Origin: Erythroxylum novogranatense
Lineage: Eukaryota; Streptophyta; Magnoliopsida; Malpighiales; Erythroxylaceae
Direction: 5' to 3'
NCBI GenBank assembly: GCA_029891385.1
Contig: CM057230.1
Location: 34,675,402 to 34,739,401 of the forward strand
Length of the DNA: 64,000 nucleotides
The notes under the pieces: generated by a model
The model's input: only the letters and a program-made list of their open reading frames with translations
Told to the model about the DNA's origin: nothing
The model's database searches: none
Shown here: positions 1 to 12,372 of the stretch, piece by piece
How positions within the stretch are numbered: position 1 is the first letter of the stretch
How the letters are laid out: every line of letters begins with the position of its first letter
Position numbers and translations under genes: made by a program

Positions 1-857
1 AGCCCAAGTTACAACCAAAATACCAAAATACTTCTTATTGAAACAGAACTGCGCATGGCGAACACGCCGACGCTATGCGATAAAGGCTTGTTGTTGTTGC
101 GACGCGTAAATTAAGACGCCATGACGTGCATACCTTCCTCGCACGTCACAAAAAATATAAATTCGCATGTCGCGGCGTGCTCATGAGCACGTCGCGACGT
201 GCAGGTCTGGAGAACGACTCCAAACCTGACTTTTCTTGCATTTTCCCACTTCAATCCTTCCCTTAAGCAAATGCAACATACCTAAACCTTGATTCAAGTC
301 TTATACTACATTTCTAACCTATTAACACCTTAAAAAGAGTCTCATAATCATCAACCCAAGAAATCTATCCATTTTTGCCTTTAAACCCTAAACCACCGAT
401 TCTAACATATGCAAAACAATTCTAGAGTTTAATCTAATCTCAACAAGGTTAAAAAGAAGCTAACTTACCAGAACTTGTCCCGAATCCGTCGAAAACTCCA
501 AGGATCGAAAACCCAAATTTTCTCTTCTTTTCTTCCTCACCTACGGCACCTCTCTTCCTCTCTTCTTCTTTTTCTTTTCTTTTCCTCTCTTCTCCTTCTA
601 ATTTCTTTCTTTTTAGTCTAAATGGGTAGGAAAAGACCAAAACACCCCTCCTTGGAAAGCCTTAAGCTCTCCCACCTAAATGGTCTTCCTAAAATGCCCT
701 CACACATTTTTATCCCTTAATTTTCATTAAAACCACATTAAACTCAACAAAACCTCAATTATCCACTAATACTCCCAATTTAATCGAACTAAGACATAAT
801 CACACAATGAACACAATTCATGCTTAATGACATCATAAAAAAAAATCGGGGCCCAGC
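1..857 (-). mobile_element. Partial LTR of a Ty3/gypsy (Tekay-like) element, cut by the window edge
   Basis: Read on the minus strand this starts TGCTGGGCCCCGATTTT, the counterpart of element C's LTR start TGTTAGACCCCGAATTTT. It then shows the same order of blocks as C's LTR: an untranslated leader rich in purines (pyrimidine-rich on the plus strand around 520-610), then a cluster of GC-rich palindromes (about 50-205) of the CGTCGCGACG / CGTCATGACG type. The right border near 857 is followed by a short inverted repeat (cccagcat / atgctggg, 852-872), so the exact end is uncertain by a few bases. The rest of the element lies left of the window. No coding capacity. Confidence 0.6.
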
Positions 858-1810
858 ATTAAATATATGCTGGGAAAATGATGCATAAATGGTAGTTTAT
901 GTTCTGTTTAGAATACATGAAAAATAATAGTTTATGAGCTGTTAAATGAATGATTTTGAACTAGAAATTGAGATGAAATTGATGAAGAATTGAGGAATAA
1001 GTAAGGTATATTTTAGGTATAATTAACGGACTGTTATGAAGGTGTTTTGATTTTGATATAAAAGAGTTTTCTTTCGAATTTAGAAAAAATTGGGGATTTT
1101 AGTGTATGTGTAAGAATGACTGTTAGTGACATAAATGAATAGAATTTAGAGAGCTTTAAAGTAACCAAAATGGTAGCTATATTAACATGAATTGAAGTAG
1201 CTTTTGAGAGTATGAATTCTGGAAAATTTGAAATGTTAATGATGATCCTAAGTAGATGAAATTCGTGGAGAATTGAGGGAAATTGGATTCCCACGATTGT
1301 GGCCAAAGCTTTGAAATGATCATTTTGGTTTTGTGAATTTGTTGAACCAAATGAGGATAAGTCACTCTACGTTGGTGTATTTGGACTTGATTAAGGCTTG
1401 AAATGAACCTAGATTATTGCTTGATTAATTAGTTAACGATAATTTTAGGTTGTTAATTGATCTCATTACTTAAGGAATGGATTGTCTTGATGTCAATGTA
1501 TTTAAATATGAAAATTATGAGTTGTTAAAGGAATAAAGGTGTTCTTATGAATGCAAATATAATCCAAAGGATATGAGTAAGGTGTATTAGGTATATTGCC
1601 AGAAAAAGTTGATGAATGTATGATAGATGAATTTAGGGTAATCAAACTTACTTAAGGTATAAACTTAAATGCAAAGTGGTAATATACAAGCTATAAGAAT
1701 TGAATGTTCAAGAATTGTGAATAAGAATACAAACCTGAAAAGGTCAAATGAGGATGCATTAAACATGACACATATACATGTGCATGATTGTATATTCATA
1801 TGATTAAACA
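858..1810. other. AT-rich non-coding flank, host sequence of element A
   Basis: No convincing gene; the minus-strand ORFs of 62-90 codons here have no recognisable motif. This stretch continues directly at 37237 once element A is removed. It may be part of an older LTR or a decayed element, but I see no PBS, PPT or protein motif to show it. Confidence 0.5.
1806..1810. repeat. Left TSD of element A (aaaca)
   Basis: aaaca directly precedes the LTR start TGTAGCACCC and recurs at 37232-37236 directly after the LTR end GGGATGTTACA, 35.4 kb away. This pairs the two outer ends of the nest. Confidence 0.9.
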
Positions 1811-2220
1811 TGTAGCACCCGCTCCGAGCACCAACCCGATATAGATGGTGATATCAGAGTCAGCTACCATGAGGGTGGCGATTAGAGCACTCAAATCCGT
1901 TCAGAAATTTCGTAAAATAATTTTGTGCTTTTTGAAAACAAATGAGTGCACAGAAATCATTAAACAATTTGGGCCCGTGATACAAAAACATCTTTCCATC
2001 AAAATACTATTTCAGTAAACAAATAGCAATACAGAATTCATCAATTGGGCCCCATGTAATAACAGTACAAATATGCGGAAATGCAATTTTAGACTTAAAT
2101 TAGAATAACACATATGCAGACACGAACTGATCCCGACTTCAAATTCTGACTCTCTTGCAGTAATCATACTCCCGTTTCACTAACGGGGTAATCGCCAATT
2201 TCTGAAAAATAATTGCAATG

Positions 2221-2271
2221 TTGGGTGAGTTTGTGAACTCAGTGAGAAACCATCATCGATGGTTCACCCAA
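2221..2271. promoter_or_regulatory. Potential three-way-junction inverted repeat in A's LTR
   Basis: TTGGGTG (2221-2227) is complementary to CACCCAA (2265-2271). Between them lie two further stems, GAGTT-tgtg-AACTC (2227-2240) and AACCAT-catcg-ATGGTT (2248-2264). In the second LTR (7542-7592) all arms are unchanged and only a loop base differs (tgtg to tgcg). Whether it works in DNA or RNA is not shown. Confidence 0.55.
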
Positions 2272-2433
2272 CTCATGCATATATATATTTTACCAAATAT
2301 TACAAATCACACAATCATACAACTCACATGCGCTATCATTCCACAAATCACATCCAATCATTCATATACAGATATGCAATGCATATGTGACTCTTTTCAT
2401 TTTATTACGATGTTGTGGACTGTATACCAAATC

Positions 2434-2585
2434 GCCCCATGGCGGGCACATTGCGTTGAGCCGATGGCTCAAAATGTTGGGCGTGATATGCCCTGATACA
2501 TTGAGCCTAAGGCTCTGAATACGTTGGACCTGAGGTCCTGTGCGTTGAGCTTAAAGCTCTCATATACGTTGGCTGCTCCGGTCAC
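2434..2585. repeat. Array of short hairpins with a constant backbone in A's LTR
   Basis: Six or seven units of about 20-25 bp follow the pattern gtt + stem + short loop + complementary stem + tgaata/c. Stems differ between units but stay complementary: GAGCC-gat-GGCTC (2458), GGGC...GCCC (2479), GAGCC-taa-GGCTC (2503), GGACC-tga-GGTCC (2526), GAGCT-taa-AGCTC (2547), then the weaker GGC...GGTC (2571). A GCCC...GGGC pair at about 2434-2446 may be a first unit. The same array is at 7763-7905. Confidence 0.75.
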
Positions 2586-3653
2586 AACTGTCATTATCTG
2601 ATCATGGCATTATGCATGAATGCTCATGTTCCAATTTCCATTTACAGTCATTTACATTTCAATGAAATTTCCCATTCCTTCGGACCTTCGGTCTGGTATT
2701 TCAGTCATGTACATTTACGATTTATTTCATTGATGCATTCATGGTCATTTACACACAATAGCACTTCAATATCACATATTCAATATTTCAGACACCCATG
2801 GTCCGAAATCAATCAAATCAAACACACATATATCCATCCATTATCTCCGCATGGCATTAATGCATATAATATTAAACACATAAAGGCTGAGGAACCAACT
2901 AGGTTACTCACCTGCACTTCCGAGCTACGGCCTGGAAGTCCCAACAATTGCCGTGGAATTGTTCCATCGGAGCCTCTATAACATTCAAATAATTTCCATT
3001 ACAAAATGCACAGTCAAAATAATTTGATGATGTACATGCCTCGAATAAAAGATGTACTATGCCTATTCATGATCTTTCCCGGTGCAATTTTCCAAATTCC
3101 ACTTTTTTTAGATAAATTCTAATTTTTTTCACTCAATTGCTCAATAATGACTCAATCCCAATTCAATAACATAATACGGAACTCCCTAATTACGATTCTA
3201 ATATTCATTCAATTTATCCAATCATACTTGCTAGGATATTATCTCACAGTCAATAACTATTCTCTAGATCGCATTTATTCTTTATGCTCAGTTCAAATCT
3301 CCAATAGCCTTTCTTTACATTTACGGACCTCACAATTATACCTCAATTACCAAAACAATCCTTAGGTTGCAATACAATCACATTTTTAACTGTCTTTCAC
3401 TAATCGCGATCTCAAAAACCTAAATTCAAACTTTTATTCTTTTCCTCAATTGTAGACCTCTTTATCTAGATCATAACGAATCAAACATCACTTCAATTGG
3501 AGGTCTACACCATTAGTTATGCCTCAAAAATCCAATTGACTCATGGCCTCCAAAATCAGAGGTCAAATGAATGCTCGGTCTATAATATGTGGTAAAATCC
3601 TAACCCGTCTCAAGTTACCGATATAACCTTCTCATCGGTGACGGGATGTTACA

Positions 3654-6600
3654 ATTCTCCCCTCCTAATAAAAATTTCGTCCTCAAAATTTCATATACGG
3701 TTGACCAAAAAGACAGGGGAGTCGTTTCGATCATTGACTATCAGATTTCCACTTATTTCACTATCTGTCCAATTCTACTAATTAACTACAATTAATACGA
3801 TCAATGCACTACTTGCTTTTCTCAAACTCTACATTGCCTTACCATTTTCTCATGATTACTCGCAATATTTACTTTCAGTATCAACAACACATATATCAGA
3901 TCAAAACAATATTTCCTAATTCTGTCCATGTAACACTTAACAAATCCGAGTCATCTTTTTGGTTGTTAAACTGTCTTAACAACCTAGTCACACTACACTC
4001 ACATAGAGGTCACCTAATCATGTTTCCCCATTTACCTTTATCTCCATCTATGCATTTTGGCAGAGGCGATACACTTCGAAGCATTTCATTTATCGCTTAT
4101 CCGATTATGCCTCTTTTAGTGTTAAGACACTAATCTCATAGGATTCTAGTAACCTCGATCCACTCAAATCATTACCCTTTTACTTGGATTTCTTAATCCT
4201 CATTACAAATTAATTTTACTCATCAATATAATACACTGTTCAAATGGTTTCACCCATACACACTTGTTATGAACTTAATCAATTTGGACTTTACATCAAT
4301 TTCATGTCCCTATGAACCCCAAAATACCAGTTTGACATTTGCTTCCAACAGTCAAATCTGTTGGTTATTCACACACATATAATCATTCACACAAATAATC
4401 TTTCGATGTACTCTTATTAAACTATAAGGCTCTGATCGTTCCTCGTGATTTCTCTAACGGTTTCTTTAGTCTGTACTACACATACTTCTTAATCGAACTA
4501 TTCATATCACTTTCCTCAACAATTGGAGTTATTTTCAGTTCCTCGATAAGGTTTGCAAATTTCAAAATCCTCAATTCGGGTTTTGCTAATCCTTTTTGAT
4601 GCACACCTACTTTGGAATTCCCATAGCTAATAATACTTTTTTTTGCCCCTTTTGTTAGATCGATAATTTGTACTCAGGAATACAAGCTTATCGCCCGAAT
4701 TGTGATCTTCAGCCAGTGAATTTTCTGTTCAATCCATCAAATTCCCAAAATCTCTTGATCATTATTGATTTACATATCCATGAACATCTTCAAAATGTTT
4801 CTGTACAATTAATGTCTCCAAGCTTTTAAAGGAATATTCCGTACAACAAATTTCAAATCATCAATCATAATACAGCCCATGAAGTAATATTTGTCCCCTA
4901 GATATATAAAATCACTTTACACAATTTCAATAGATTGCATCATAACCTTTATTGGGACACTTCAGTATATATTGCAAAAGCTCCAATTTAAAACGATACG
5001 ATCAATACTCAATTTATAAATTTTCTCCAAATCTCGTGTACATATATCCCTTGAAATTTCGCATTTTATCAACACCTATATCTGCATTAAGTCTCCCTAT
5101 ATACCATATTCGCATACTAATTCATCCACTATTCATTCAATCAGATTAAGATTCACTCTTATAGAACTTGCATGATAACCAATTTCCTCAACTATGCCAA
5201 TTTATCTTTTTCACTTTTCAAATACGTTTAATCGATCATCGATTATCATAGTCACTTTCCAATTTAAATACAATTGAGACACTTTACTCTTCAGTAATAC
5301 AATAAACTCCTTATACCCATAATTGATTCATATAACTCTTTAAATATCGAACGTCTCCAATGAGGAACGATTTTCCTATGATTTTCTCAATTTTATCATA
5401 ACATATTCTGACACATGTTCCTTTACCCTAATTTCTCCACATAACTCAAGTTATTGCCATCATTACTAACTGGGTTGATATCACATTTAACAATTTCACT
5501 TGCACTTTATGAACATGTTTACACAAAATATTCAGAAACCAATATTTTCCTCGAATTCACGACTAATGTCTCCTTACTGTTCAATAATCCTATTACACAG
5601 TCAGAATCTTTACACTAACATAATGCATACTTTCTCAGTAACAGATTTTATCTTTTACACTTGAGTCTCCGCTAGGATCAGGACTCTCAATAATGACTTT
5701 TTGTTCATTTCAAATTTATCTCCAATTTGTCCTTTCATTGCTAGATTTTTCAATTATAATCATCTGACTAACTTAATCCAATTCAAGGGAACTCTTCTTT
5801 GAAAGAAGATTTCTCACTACTTTCATCGATATTACCCATGGAATTTCTAATGATTAACAGTCATCACATTTCTTGTCAGTCATCCTCAATGCCTTAGGAA
5901 ATCAATTTTAGCTATAACTCATAATACCCCATAAAGATCAATTATGCCTCGATTCATATAAATCAGAACATCCTTTTCAATAAAATCTAGTGAAGTAAAT
6001 ACCATCAAAATCATTACATCATATCGAGAGACAGATATAGGACTCCAAAATTAACTTCGACTCCATTGTAAATTTATCTCTTCAATGATTACTCTCAAAT
6101 CAAATTGTCAGATCCACTAAACCTTATCAATCAATTATTTTTCATCACTATATATATAAGTCATTCTTAATACTTCGAGACAATCAATTTCAACTATGCA
6201 TAATATCTCAATAAGAGCAGTTCATGCCATGCCTTACAAGATCAAAACATTCCTTATAATGAGGTTCCGTAGGGTACTTAAACAATTGCATTTACTCTAA
6301 TATCTTGGCATACATCACTATAATCATCACATCTTATCTGAAAATGTATTCACATCAATTTACCCATTAATAGCTTATGCTACTAAGAACACTTTAATCC
6401 TTTTGTTACCAGTTCTCGATCATGGAAACTTTGCTATGCTCATGTCTCTCTTCTCTCTCAATTGATCGTTACAAACATTCTCATGCCTTACTCTAACTCA
6501 TCTCGAACTTGGGGCTACTGGAACTATGATCGGAACTTATTTAATAGGCCACCCATTACCTCCTATATCATATTCACGCATATTATTCACTTATGCTTAA

Positions 6601-7132
6601 TCATTTCACCTATAATGGTGATTCCACTATCAGGTGTACATTCACGTAGGCGAATCAACTGAACCTTAACAACTTTTTCATCTACCATATTCATTGTCTT
6701 ACATTTCAATCTTGTCATTATTCCATCATACCCATATACGTTCACACTCAAATCAATATCATAGATATGTAATCATTCTTAATTTTCCACTTAACATATT
6801 TTGACTCCAAGGCATATATCATTACTCATAACTCTAATATTGTATTTCATGATATATCCACCAATACCAGTACACTAAATCTTCATCTGTCAAATCTAAC
6901 CATACACTTTTTCTTATTTCACGATATCCACAACTTCCTATTATCACATTCTAACACATTATCATTTTCCTTTCTATTCTAACCGCTTAAACGACTGAGA
7001 CATACTCATGCATGTGACTCATATACTAGACTGGGGATCAATTGTCACTGTCTGCCATGACATGACTTAGATGCATGTAACTTGACACATTTTTCATAAA
7101 GCCCATGTAAGATTGTACTGGCTCGATATAAA
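3654..7132 (-). other. Internal region of element A, non-coding
   Basis: About 3.5 kb, AT-rich, between A's LTRs. On the minus strand the end next to the 3' LTR has the purine tract aggaggggaga (the PPT) and FEDEIF-like codons. I find no gag, protease, RT, RNase H or integrase motif. The open frames here (109 codons at 3804 plus, 65 at 4952 plus, 66 at 6462 plus, 83 at 7038 minus) look like chance frames. The element is therefore either a non-autonomous derivative (LARD-like) or decayed beyond recognition. Confidence 0.65.
7119..7132 (-). promoter_or_regulatory. Degraded primer-binding site of element A
   Basis: Directly inside the right LTR the minus strand reads tttatatcgagcc, which aligns with the tRNA-iMet PBS TTGGTATCAGAGCC with several changes. 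Its position next to LTR end GGGTGCTACA supports the minus orientation. Confidence 0.45.
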
Positions 7133-8894
7133 TGTAGCACCCACTCCCGCTGCATTCAACCCGATATCGATGGTGATATCCGAGTTCCGCTACCATGAGG
7201 GTGGCGATTAGAGCACTCAAACCGCTCGTAAATTCCAGAAACAATTTTGTGCTTTTGAAAACAAATGAGTCGCAGAAATCATTAAACAATTTGGGCGATG
7301 ATACAAAAACATCTTTCCATCAAAATACTATTTCAGTAAACAAATAGCAATACAGAATTCATCAATTGGGCCCCATGTAATAACAGTACAAATATGCGGA
7401 AATACAATTTTACACTTAAATTAGAATAACACATATGCAGACGCGAACTGATCCCGACTTCAAATTCTGACTCTCTTGCAGTAATCATACTCCCGTTTCA
7501 CTAACGGCGTAATCGCCAATTTCTGAAAAATAATTGCAATGTTGGGTGAGTTTGCGAACTCAGTGAGAAACCATCATCGATGGTTCACCCAACTCATGCA
7601 TATATATACTTTACCAGATATTACAAATCACACAATCATACAACTCACATGCGCTATCATTCCACAAATCACATCCAATCATTCATATACAGATATGCAA
7701 TGCACATGTGACTTTTTTCATTTTATTACGGTATTGTGACCGTGCGCCTGAAACTGTCCCAGTGACGGGCACATTGCGTTGAGCCAGTGGCTCTGAAAAT
7801 GTTGGGCGTGATATGCCCTGATACATTGAACCTGAGGCTCTGAATACGTTGGACCTGAGGTCCTATGCTTTGAGCTTAAAGCTCTCATATACGTTGGCTA
7901 CTCCGGTCACAACTGTCATTATCTGATCATGGCATTATGCATGAATGCACATGTTCCAATTTCCATTTACAGTCATTTACATTTCAATGAAATTTCCCAT
8001 TCCTTCAGACCTTCGGTCCGGTATTTCATTCATGTACATTTACGATTTATTTCATTGATGCATTCATGGTCATTTACACACAATAGCACTTCAATATCAC
8101 ATATTCAATATTTCAGACACCCATGGTCCGAAATCAATCAAATCAAACACACATATATCCATCCATTATCTCCGCATGGCATTAATGCATATAATATTAA
8201 ACACATAAAGGCTGAGGAACCAACTAGGTTACTCACCTGCACTTCCGAGCTACGGCCTGGAAGTCCCAACAATTGCCATGGAATTGTTCCATCGAAGCCT
8301 CTATAACAGTCAAATAATTTCCATTACAAAATGCACAGTCAAAATAATTTGATGATGTACATGCCTCGAATAAAAGATGTACTATGCCTAATCATGATCT
8401 TTCCCGGTGCAATTTTCCAAATTCCACTTTCTTTAGACAAATTCTAATTTTTTTCACTCAATTGCTCAATAATGACTCAATCCCAATTCAATAACATAAT
8501 ACGGAACTCCCCAATTACGATTCTAATATTCAGTCAATTTATCCAATCATACTAGCTAGGATATTATCTCACAGTCAATAACTATTCTCTAGATCGCATT
8601 TATTCTTTATGCTCAGTTCAAATCTCCAATAGCCTTTCTTTACATTTACGGACCTCACAATTATACCTTAATTACCAAAACAATCCTTAGGTTGCAATAC
8701 AATCACATTTTTAACTGTCTTTCACTAATCGCGATCTCAAAAACCTAAATTCAAACTTTTATTCTTTTCCTCAATTGTAGACCTCTTTATCTAGATCACA
8801 ACGAATCAAACATCACTTCAATTGGAGGTCTACACCATTAGTTATGCCTCAAAAATCCAATTGACTCATTGCCTCCAAAATCAGAGGTCAAATG
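7133..8894 (-). repeat. 5' LTR of element A, first part (split by element B)
   Basis: Colinear with 1811-3572 of the intact copy. It stops at tcagaggtcaaatg, where element B begins; the missing 3' 84 bp are at 37148-37231. It includes the second copies of the hairpin array (7763-7905) and of the three-way inverted repeat (7542-7592). Confidence 0.93.
8890..8894. repeat. Left TSD of element B (aaatg)
   Basis: aaatg before B's terminal TGTAGGAAAATC, repeated at 37143-37147 after B's other end CTCTAACA. One copy is present at the matching uninterrupted site in A's left LTR (3568-3572), which proves the insertion. Confidence 0.95.
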
Positions 8895-9353
8895 TGTAGG
8901 AAAATCCCGGTGTGTACATCACATGTACACGGTGCGGAAAAACAAAAATTTTTGTTCTGAGACCTTCCCGAAAGCTAGGATCCATGTGTCTATATAACAA
9001 TTTCAAACCATAACGACCAAAAGAGACCGTCTCTAACGGTATCCACGCAGAGATCGGAGAACCTAATCGGGACAAACCTTTTGACCCGGGAATAGCTAGA
9101 ACAAGGGAGAGAGTGCTAGCTCTTACCTTGTTCTTAGAGAGCTAAGAAGAAACGATGAAGAGAAGCTTGGAGAGGATGAAGGAGAGTTTGATCGATGATG
9201 AAGAAGAGAGGAAAACCTTTTTTCTTTCAAACCTTTCTTGCTTCTTCCAAAACCAACGATCATCACTCTTCTATCTTTCATTTTTGTCTTCTAGCCATTA
9301 AATGCAATCAATGACAAAGCATAAAAGAGAAGCTTCTCCTCCTTTCCACGTTG

Positions 9354-9390
<37 letters not shown>

Positions 9391-10640
9391 AATGTTGAAG
9401 TGTTCCAGTCACACTGGGGTCGGTCCTACCGAGTCCCGGTATGGAAAAAACACCGAAGACCTGTTTCAGCAATATCGATGTCGCGATCTCATCGGGACAT
9501 GTCTCGATCTCATCGGGATCCATTTAATCCTATTGCTCTCTATTTATTGGATCTCTATCCAAAACTATTTTACAAATTCTCTGAGTCACTCTTATGCGTG
9601 TGACCCATTAGGTTCTCGGTTATGTTGGCCACTTAGATTAACACTTAATCTGAGCAAGTCATGAGCGGTATCTAGCAACACATCATGACCCCCAATTGAT
9701 CGGAAAGTAATTGGTTTGACGAATGAACCTATATTCATCATGAACCATATCACGAACCTTTCCATAGACAATTACTGTGCAATTCTTCCTTTCACCATGC
9801 TATACCCCACTTGGTTATGAGTATGGGCAAAGTGTCAACTCTTACTAGACTGACTACGTCAAATCTAGTCCAAGTGATATTAGTTCTTTTCCTGGGACTC
9901 ATTACTTTATATGTCACTGAAGACACTCTTCATGACATATGAACTCCGGCCAGAGATTTCCAAGTAATGACCCTGACAAGAGGCCATGGGAATCATCTTC
10001 TGTTATCACAGAAGTGGTGAATCCTTTATTGGCTACTCAATTACCTTCGAATACCTCAAGCTGTACCCAAGCACCACCCTATGAGCGACCTATGTAAGGC
10101 AACAAGGAATGGAGTCAAAGCACAGAATCAGTATCCAAGATATCCTTGAGTACCTCAAGTCTAAGGATACTTGCACCATTGCTATGATGAGATTATCACT
10201 GACATTAGAATAGGACATCCATGTGATGATCTCATAGAAGGTCATCCAATGTACTTACTACCTTTAGTAATCATTCACATCTCAACCCTAAATATCTCAT
10301 ATTTACAGTTTCTGAGATCCACTGCTTGATCAAATCAAGGAGCTTGAGATGTGTTAGTCTCCGGATTCTGTTGTCGGCCAAGAATCCTATGACTAGGGAT
10401 AATTTAAATACTGACATAATTACATATGATAGGAACCTCAGTAGTATGATCACATCATAATTTCCTTCATGCTATGTCATATATCTTGTACTTCATTAAT
10501 TTGCTTATAGATCAATATCCATTCATAAACAATGAACAGCAAAGTAATGAAATATGCCTTTCTTTATTTATTCATAAAGTCTATACACAACTTTGTATAA
10601 AAGCGCTTAAAGGCGATTGCCTTTAGGCACTACTCTAACA
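8895..10640 (-). repeat. 3' LTR of element B
   Basis: 1746 bp, TGTAGGAAAATCCC to TACTCTAACA on the plus strand. It differs from the other B LTR mainly by base substitutions: in the first 340 bp I count about 17 substitutions and 2 one-base indels. A CA/TA microsatellite lies at 9354-9391. Two overlapping open frames at 9392-9664 are LTR sequence with no known domain. Confidence 0.95.
9354..9391. repeat. (CA)n(TA)n microsatellite in B's 3' LTR
   Basis: About 38 bp of ca and then ta repeats just before gttgaagtg. The same place in the other three LTRs of this family holds 170 bp (17101-17267), about 57 bp (22499-22555) and about 20 bp (30151-30170). Confidence 0.9.
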
Positions 10641-10656
10641 AAATCTCTCACTTGAC

Positions 10657-12330
10657 CTAAAGCCAATCGCCTTGATATCTAATACCATAGGCGAGTACAT
10701 GAGAATCAAAGCTCGTCTGTGACAATGGCTTTGTCAACGGATCAGCAATATTCTGCTCAGTGGGAATTCTCTCTATCTGGACATCACCTCGACCAATGAT
10801 CTCCCTAATCAGGTGATATTTGCGGAGTACGTGTTTGGATCGTTGATGAGACCTTGGTTCCTTCGCCTGCGTCCCATCACAGCTAGGAACCACACCAAGT
10901 TCAGTAATGAACTTTTTGATCCAAACAGCTTCCTTTGCTGCAACTGAAGCGGCAATGTACTCTGCCTCGATTGTTGAATCGGTAGTTGTCTCTTATTTGG
11001 AACTCTTCCAACTGACCGCCCCGCCATTTAGTGTGAATATATAACATGATTGGGATTTATAATCATCCTTATCAGATTGAAAACTAACATCTGTATACCC
11101 GCTCACTTTAAGATCTCCATCTCCATATATCAAGAAAACATCCCTAGTCCTTCGCAAGTACTTGAGGATATTCTTAACAGCCACCCAGTGACCCTCACCA
11201 GGATCCGATTGGTATCTGCTCGTAATACTTAGAGCATATGATACATCGGGTCTCGTACATAGCATATCGTACATGATAGATCCTACTGCAGATGCATACG
11301 GGATCATATTCATGCGCATCCTCTCAACTTGTGTCTTAGGACACATAGATTTCGAGAGTGTTATCCCATTAGTCACGGGAAGGTATCCTCTCTTGGATTG
11401 CTCCATGCTAAACCTCTTTAGCATCTTGTCTATGTACGTTGATTGTGAAAGAACAAGCAATCTTTTTGATCTATCTCTATAAATCTTTATCCCAAGGATA
11501 TAAGTTGCTTCACCAAGGTCTTTCATGGCAAATTGTTTGGATAACCAAATCTTCACTAATTGTAGCATAGAGACATCGTTTCCTAGTAATAATATGTCAT
11601 CTACATATAGCACAAGGAATACGATTGATGTCCCACTAACCTTCTTATACACAAAGTGTTCATCCGGATTTTGTGAGAAACCAAACTCTTTGATTATCTC
11701 ATCAAAACGGATATTCCAACTCCTGGATGCTTGTTTCAATCCATAGATGGATTTACAAGCTTCGCATCTTTTCGCCATCATAGAGGTGAAGCCCTCGAGG
11801 TTGTGTCATATACACATCCTCGCCTAGATTTCCATTTAGAAAGTCGTCTTCACATCCATTTGCCATATCTCATAATCATAATGAGTGGCAATGGCTAGGA
11901 GTATCCTAATGGATTTAAGCATTGCTCTTTGGGTCAAGGTCTCGTCGTAGTCAACTCCTTGTCTTTGATGAAAACCTTTAGCCACAAGCCTTGCTTTATA
12001 GGTAATCACATTACCATCCATGTCGGTTTTCTTTTTGAAAACCCATTTACACCCTATGGGTTTTATTCCTTCGGGTGCCTCAACCAAAGTCCATACTTGG
12101 TTTTCATACATAGAATCCATTTCAGCTTGCATGGCATGAAACCATTTCTCAGACTCTGAACTCTTCAGAACCTCTTCATAGGTAGTAGGCTCATTATCTT
12201 CTATGGGCAATACGTCATTCTGTTCACTCACGAGAAATCCATATCTCTCGGGAACAGAGCGTATCTTACGTGACCTACGAATTTCATGTGTTATAGAAGG
12301 TTGAACTGTTACTTCATCTGTATGAGTCAC
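10657..12330 (-). pseudogene. pol: Element B pol: reverse transcriptase and RNase H
   Basis: The RT and RNase H domains copy the element's RNA into DNA in virus-like particles. On the minus strand, 12330-11836 carries the RT N-terminal part (KWVFKKKTD, YKARLVAKGF, then WQMDVKTTF with the first catalytic Asp). A frame change at about 11830-11781 follows, then 11781-10993 has SIYGLKQASRSW and the catalytic YVDDILL. RNase H follows with a new frame: TIEAEYIA, then HVLRKYHLIREI, then ADPLTKPL and a stop at 10657. Compared with element D, about 30 bp around 10870 are missing, which removes the YCDN motif with a catalytic Asp. The domain order and sequence are copia-type. Confidence 0.92.
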
Positions 12331-12372
12331 AGTTTCAAGTTCAGGCAGTTCATCTGCGTCTGTTCGAGCATT

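Larger units (their letters stand above)
1811..3653 (-). repeat. 3' LTR of element A (intact copy)
   Basis: 1843 bp from TGTAGCACCC to GGGATGTTACA, matching 7133-8894 plus 37148-37231 with roughly 95-97% identity by eye. It carries an array of short hairpins at 2434-2585 and a possible three-way junction at 2221-2271, both kept in the other copy. Open frames of 92, 125 and 72 codons lie in it (2218, 2604, 3147), but they show no domain, and the 125-codon one is matched in the second LTR only because LTRs are copied as a unit. Confidence 0.93.

Noticed and set aside
858..1810. Integrated plant pararetrovirus in the AT-rich stretches (also 37237-42311)
   Set aside because: No coat protein, movement protein or viral RT motif could be read; the only recognisable protein relics there are copia-type.
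2604..2981. 125-codon ORF kept in both LTRs of A (also 7929-8306)
   Set aside because: Both copies come from one LTR duplicated at insertion, so conservation says nothing about selection; the translation has no domain and the LTR is otherwise regulatory and hairpin-rich.
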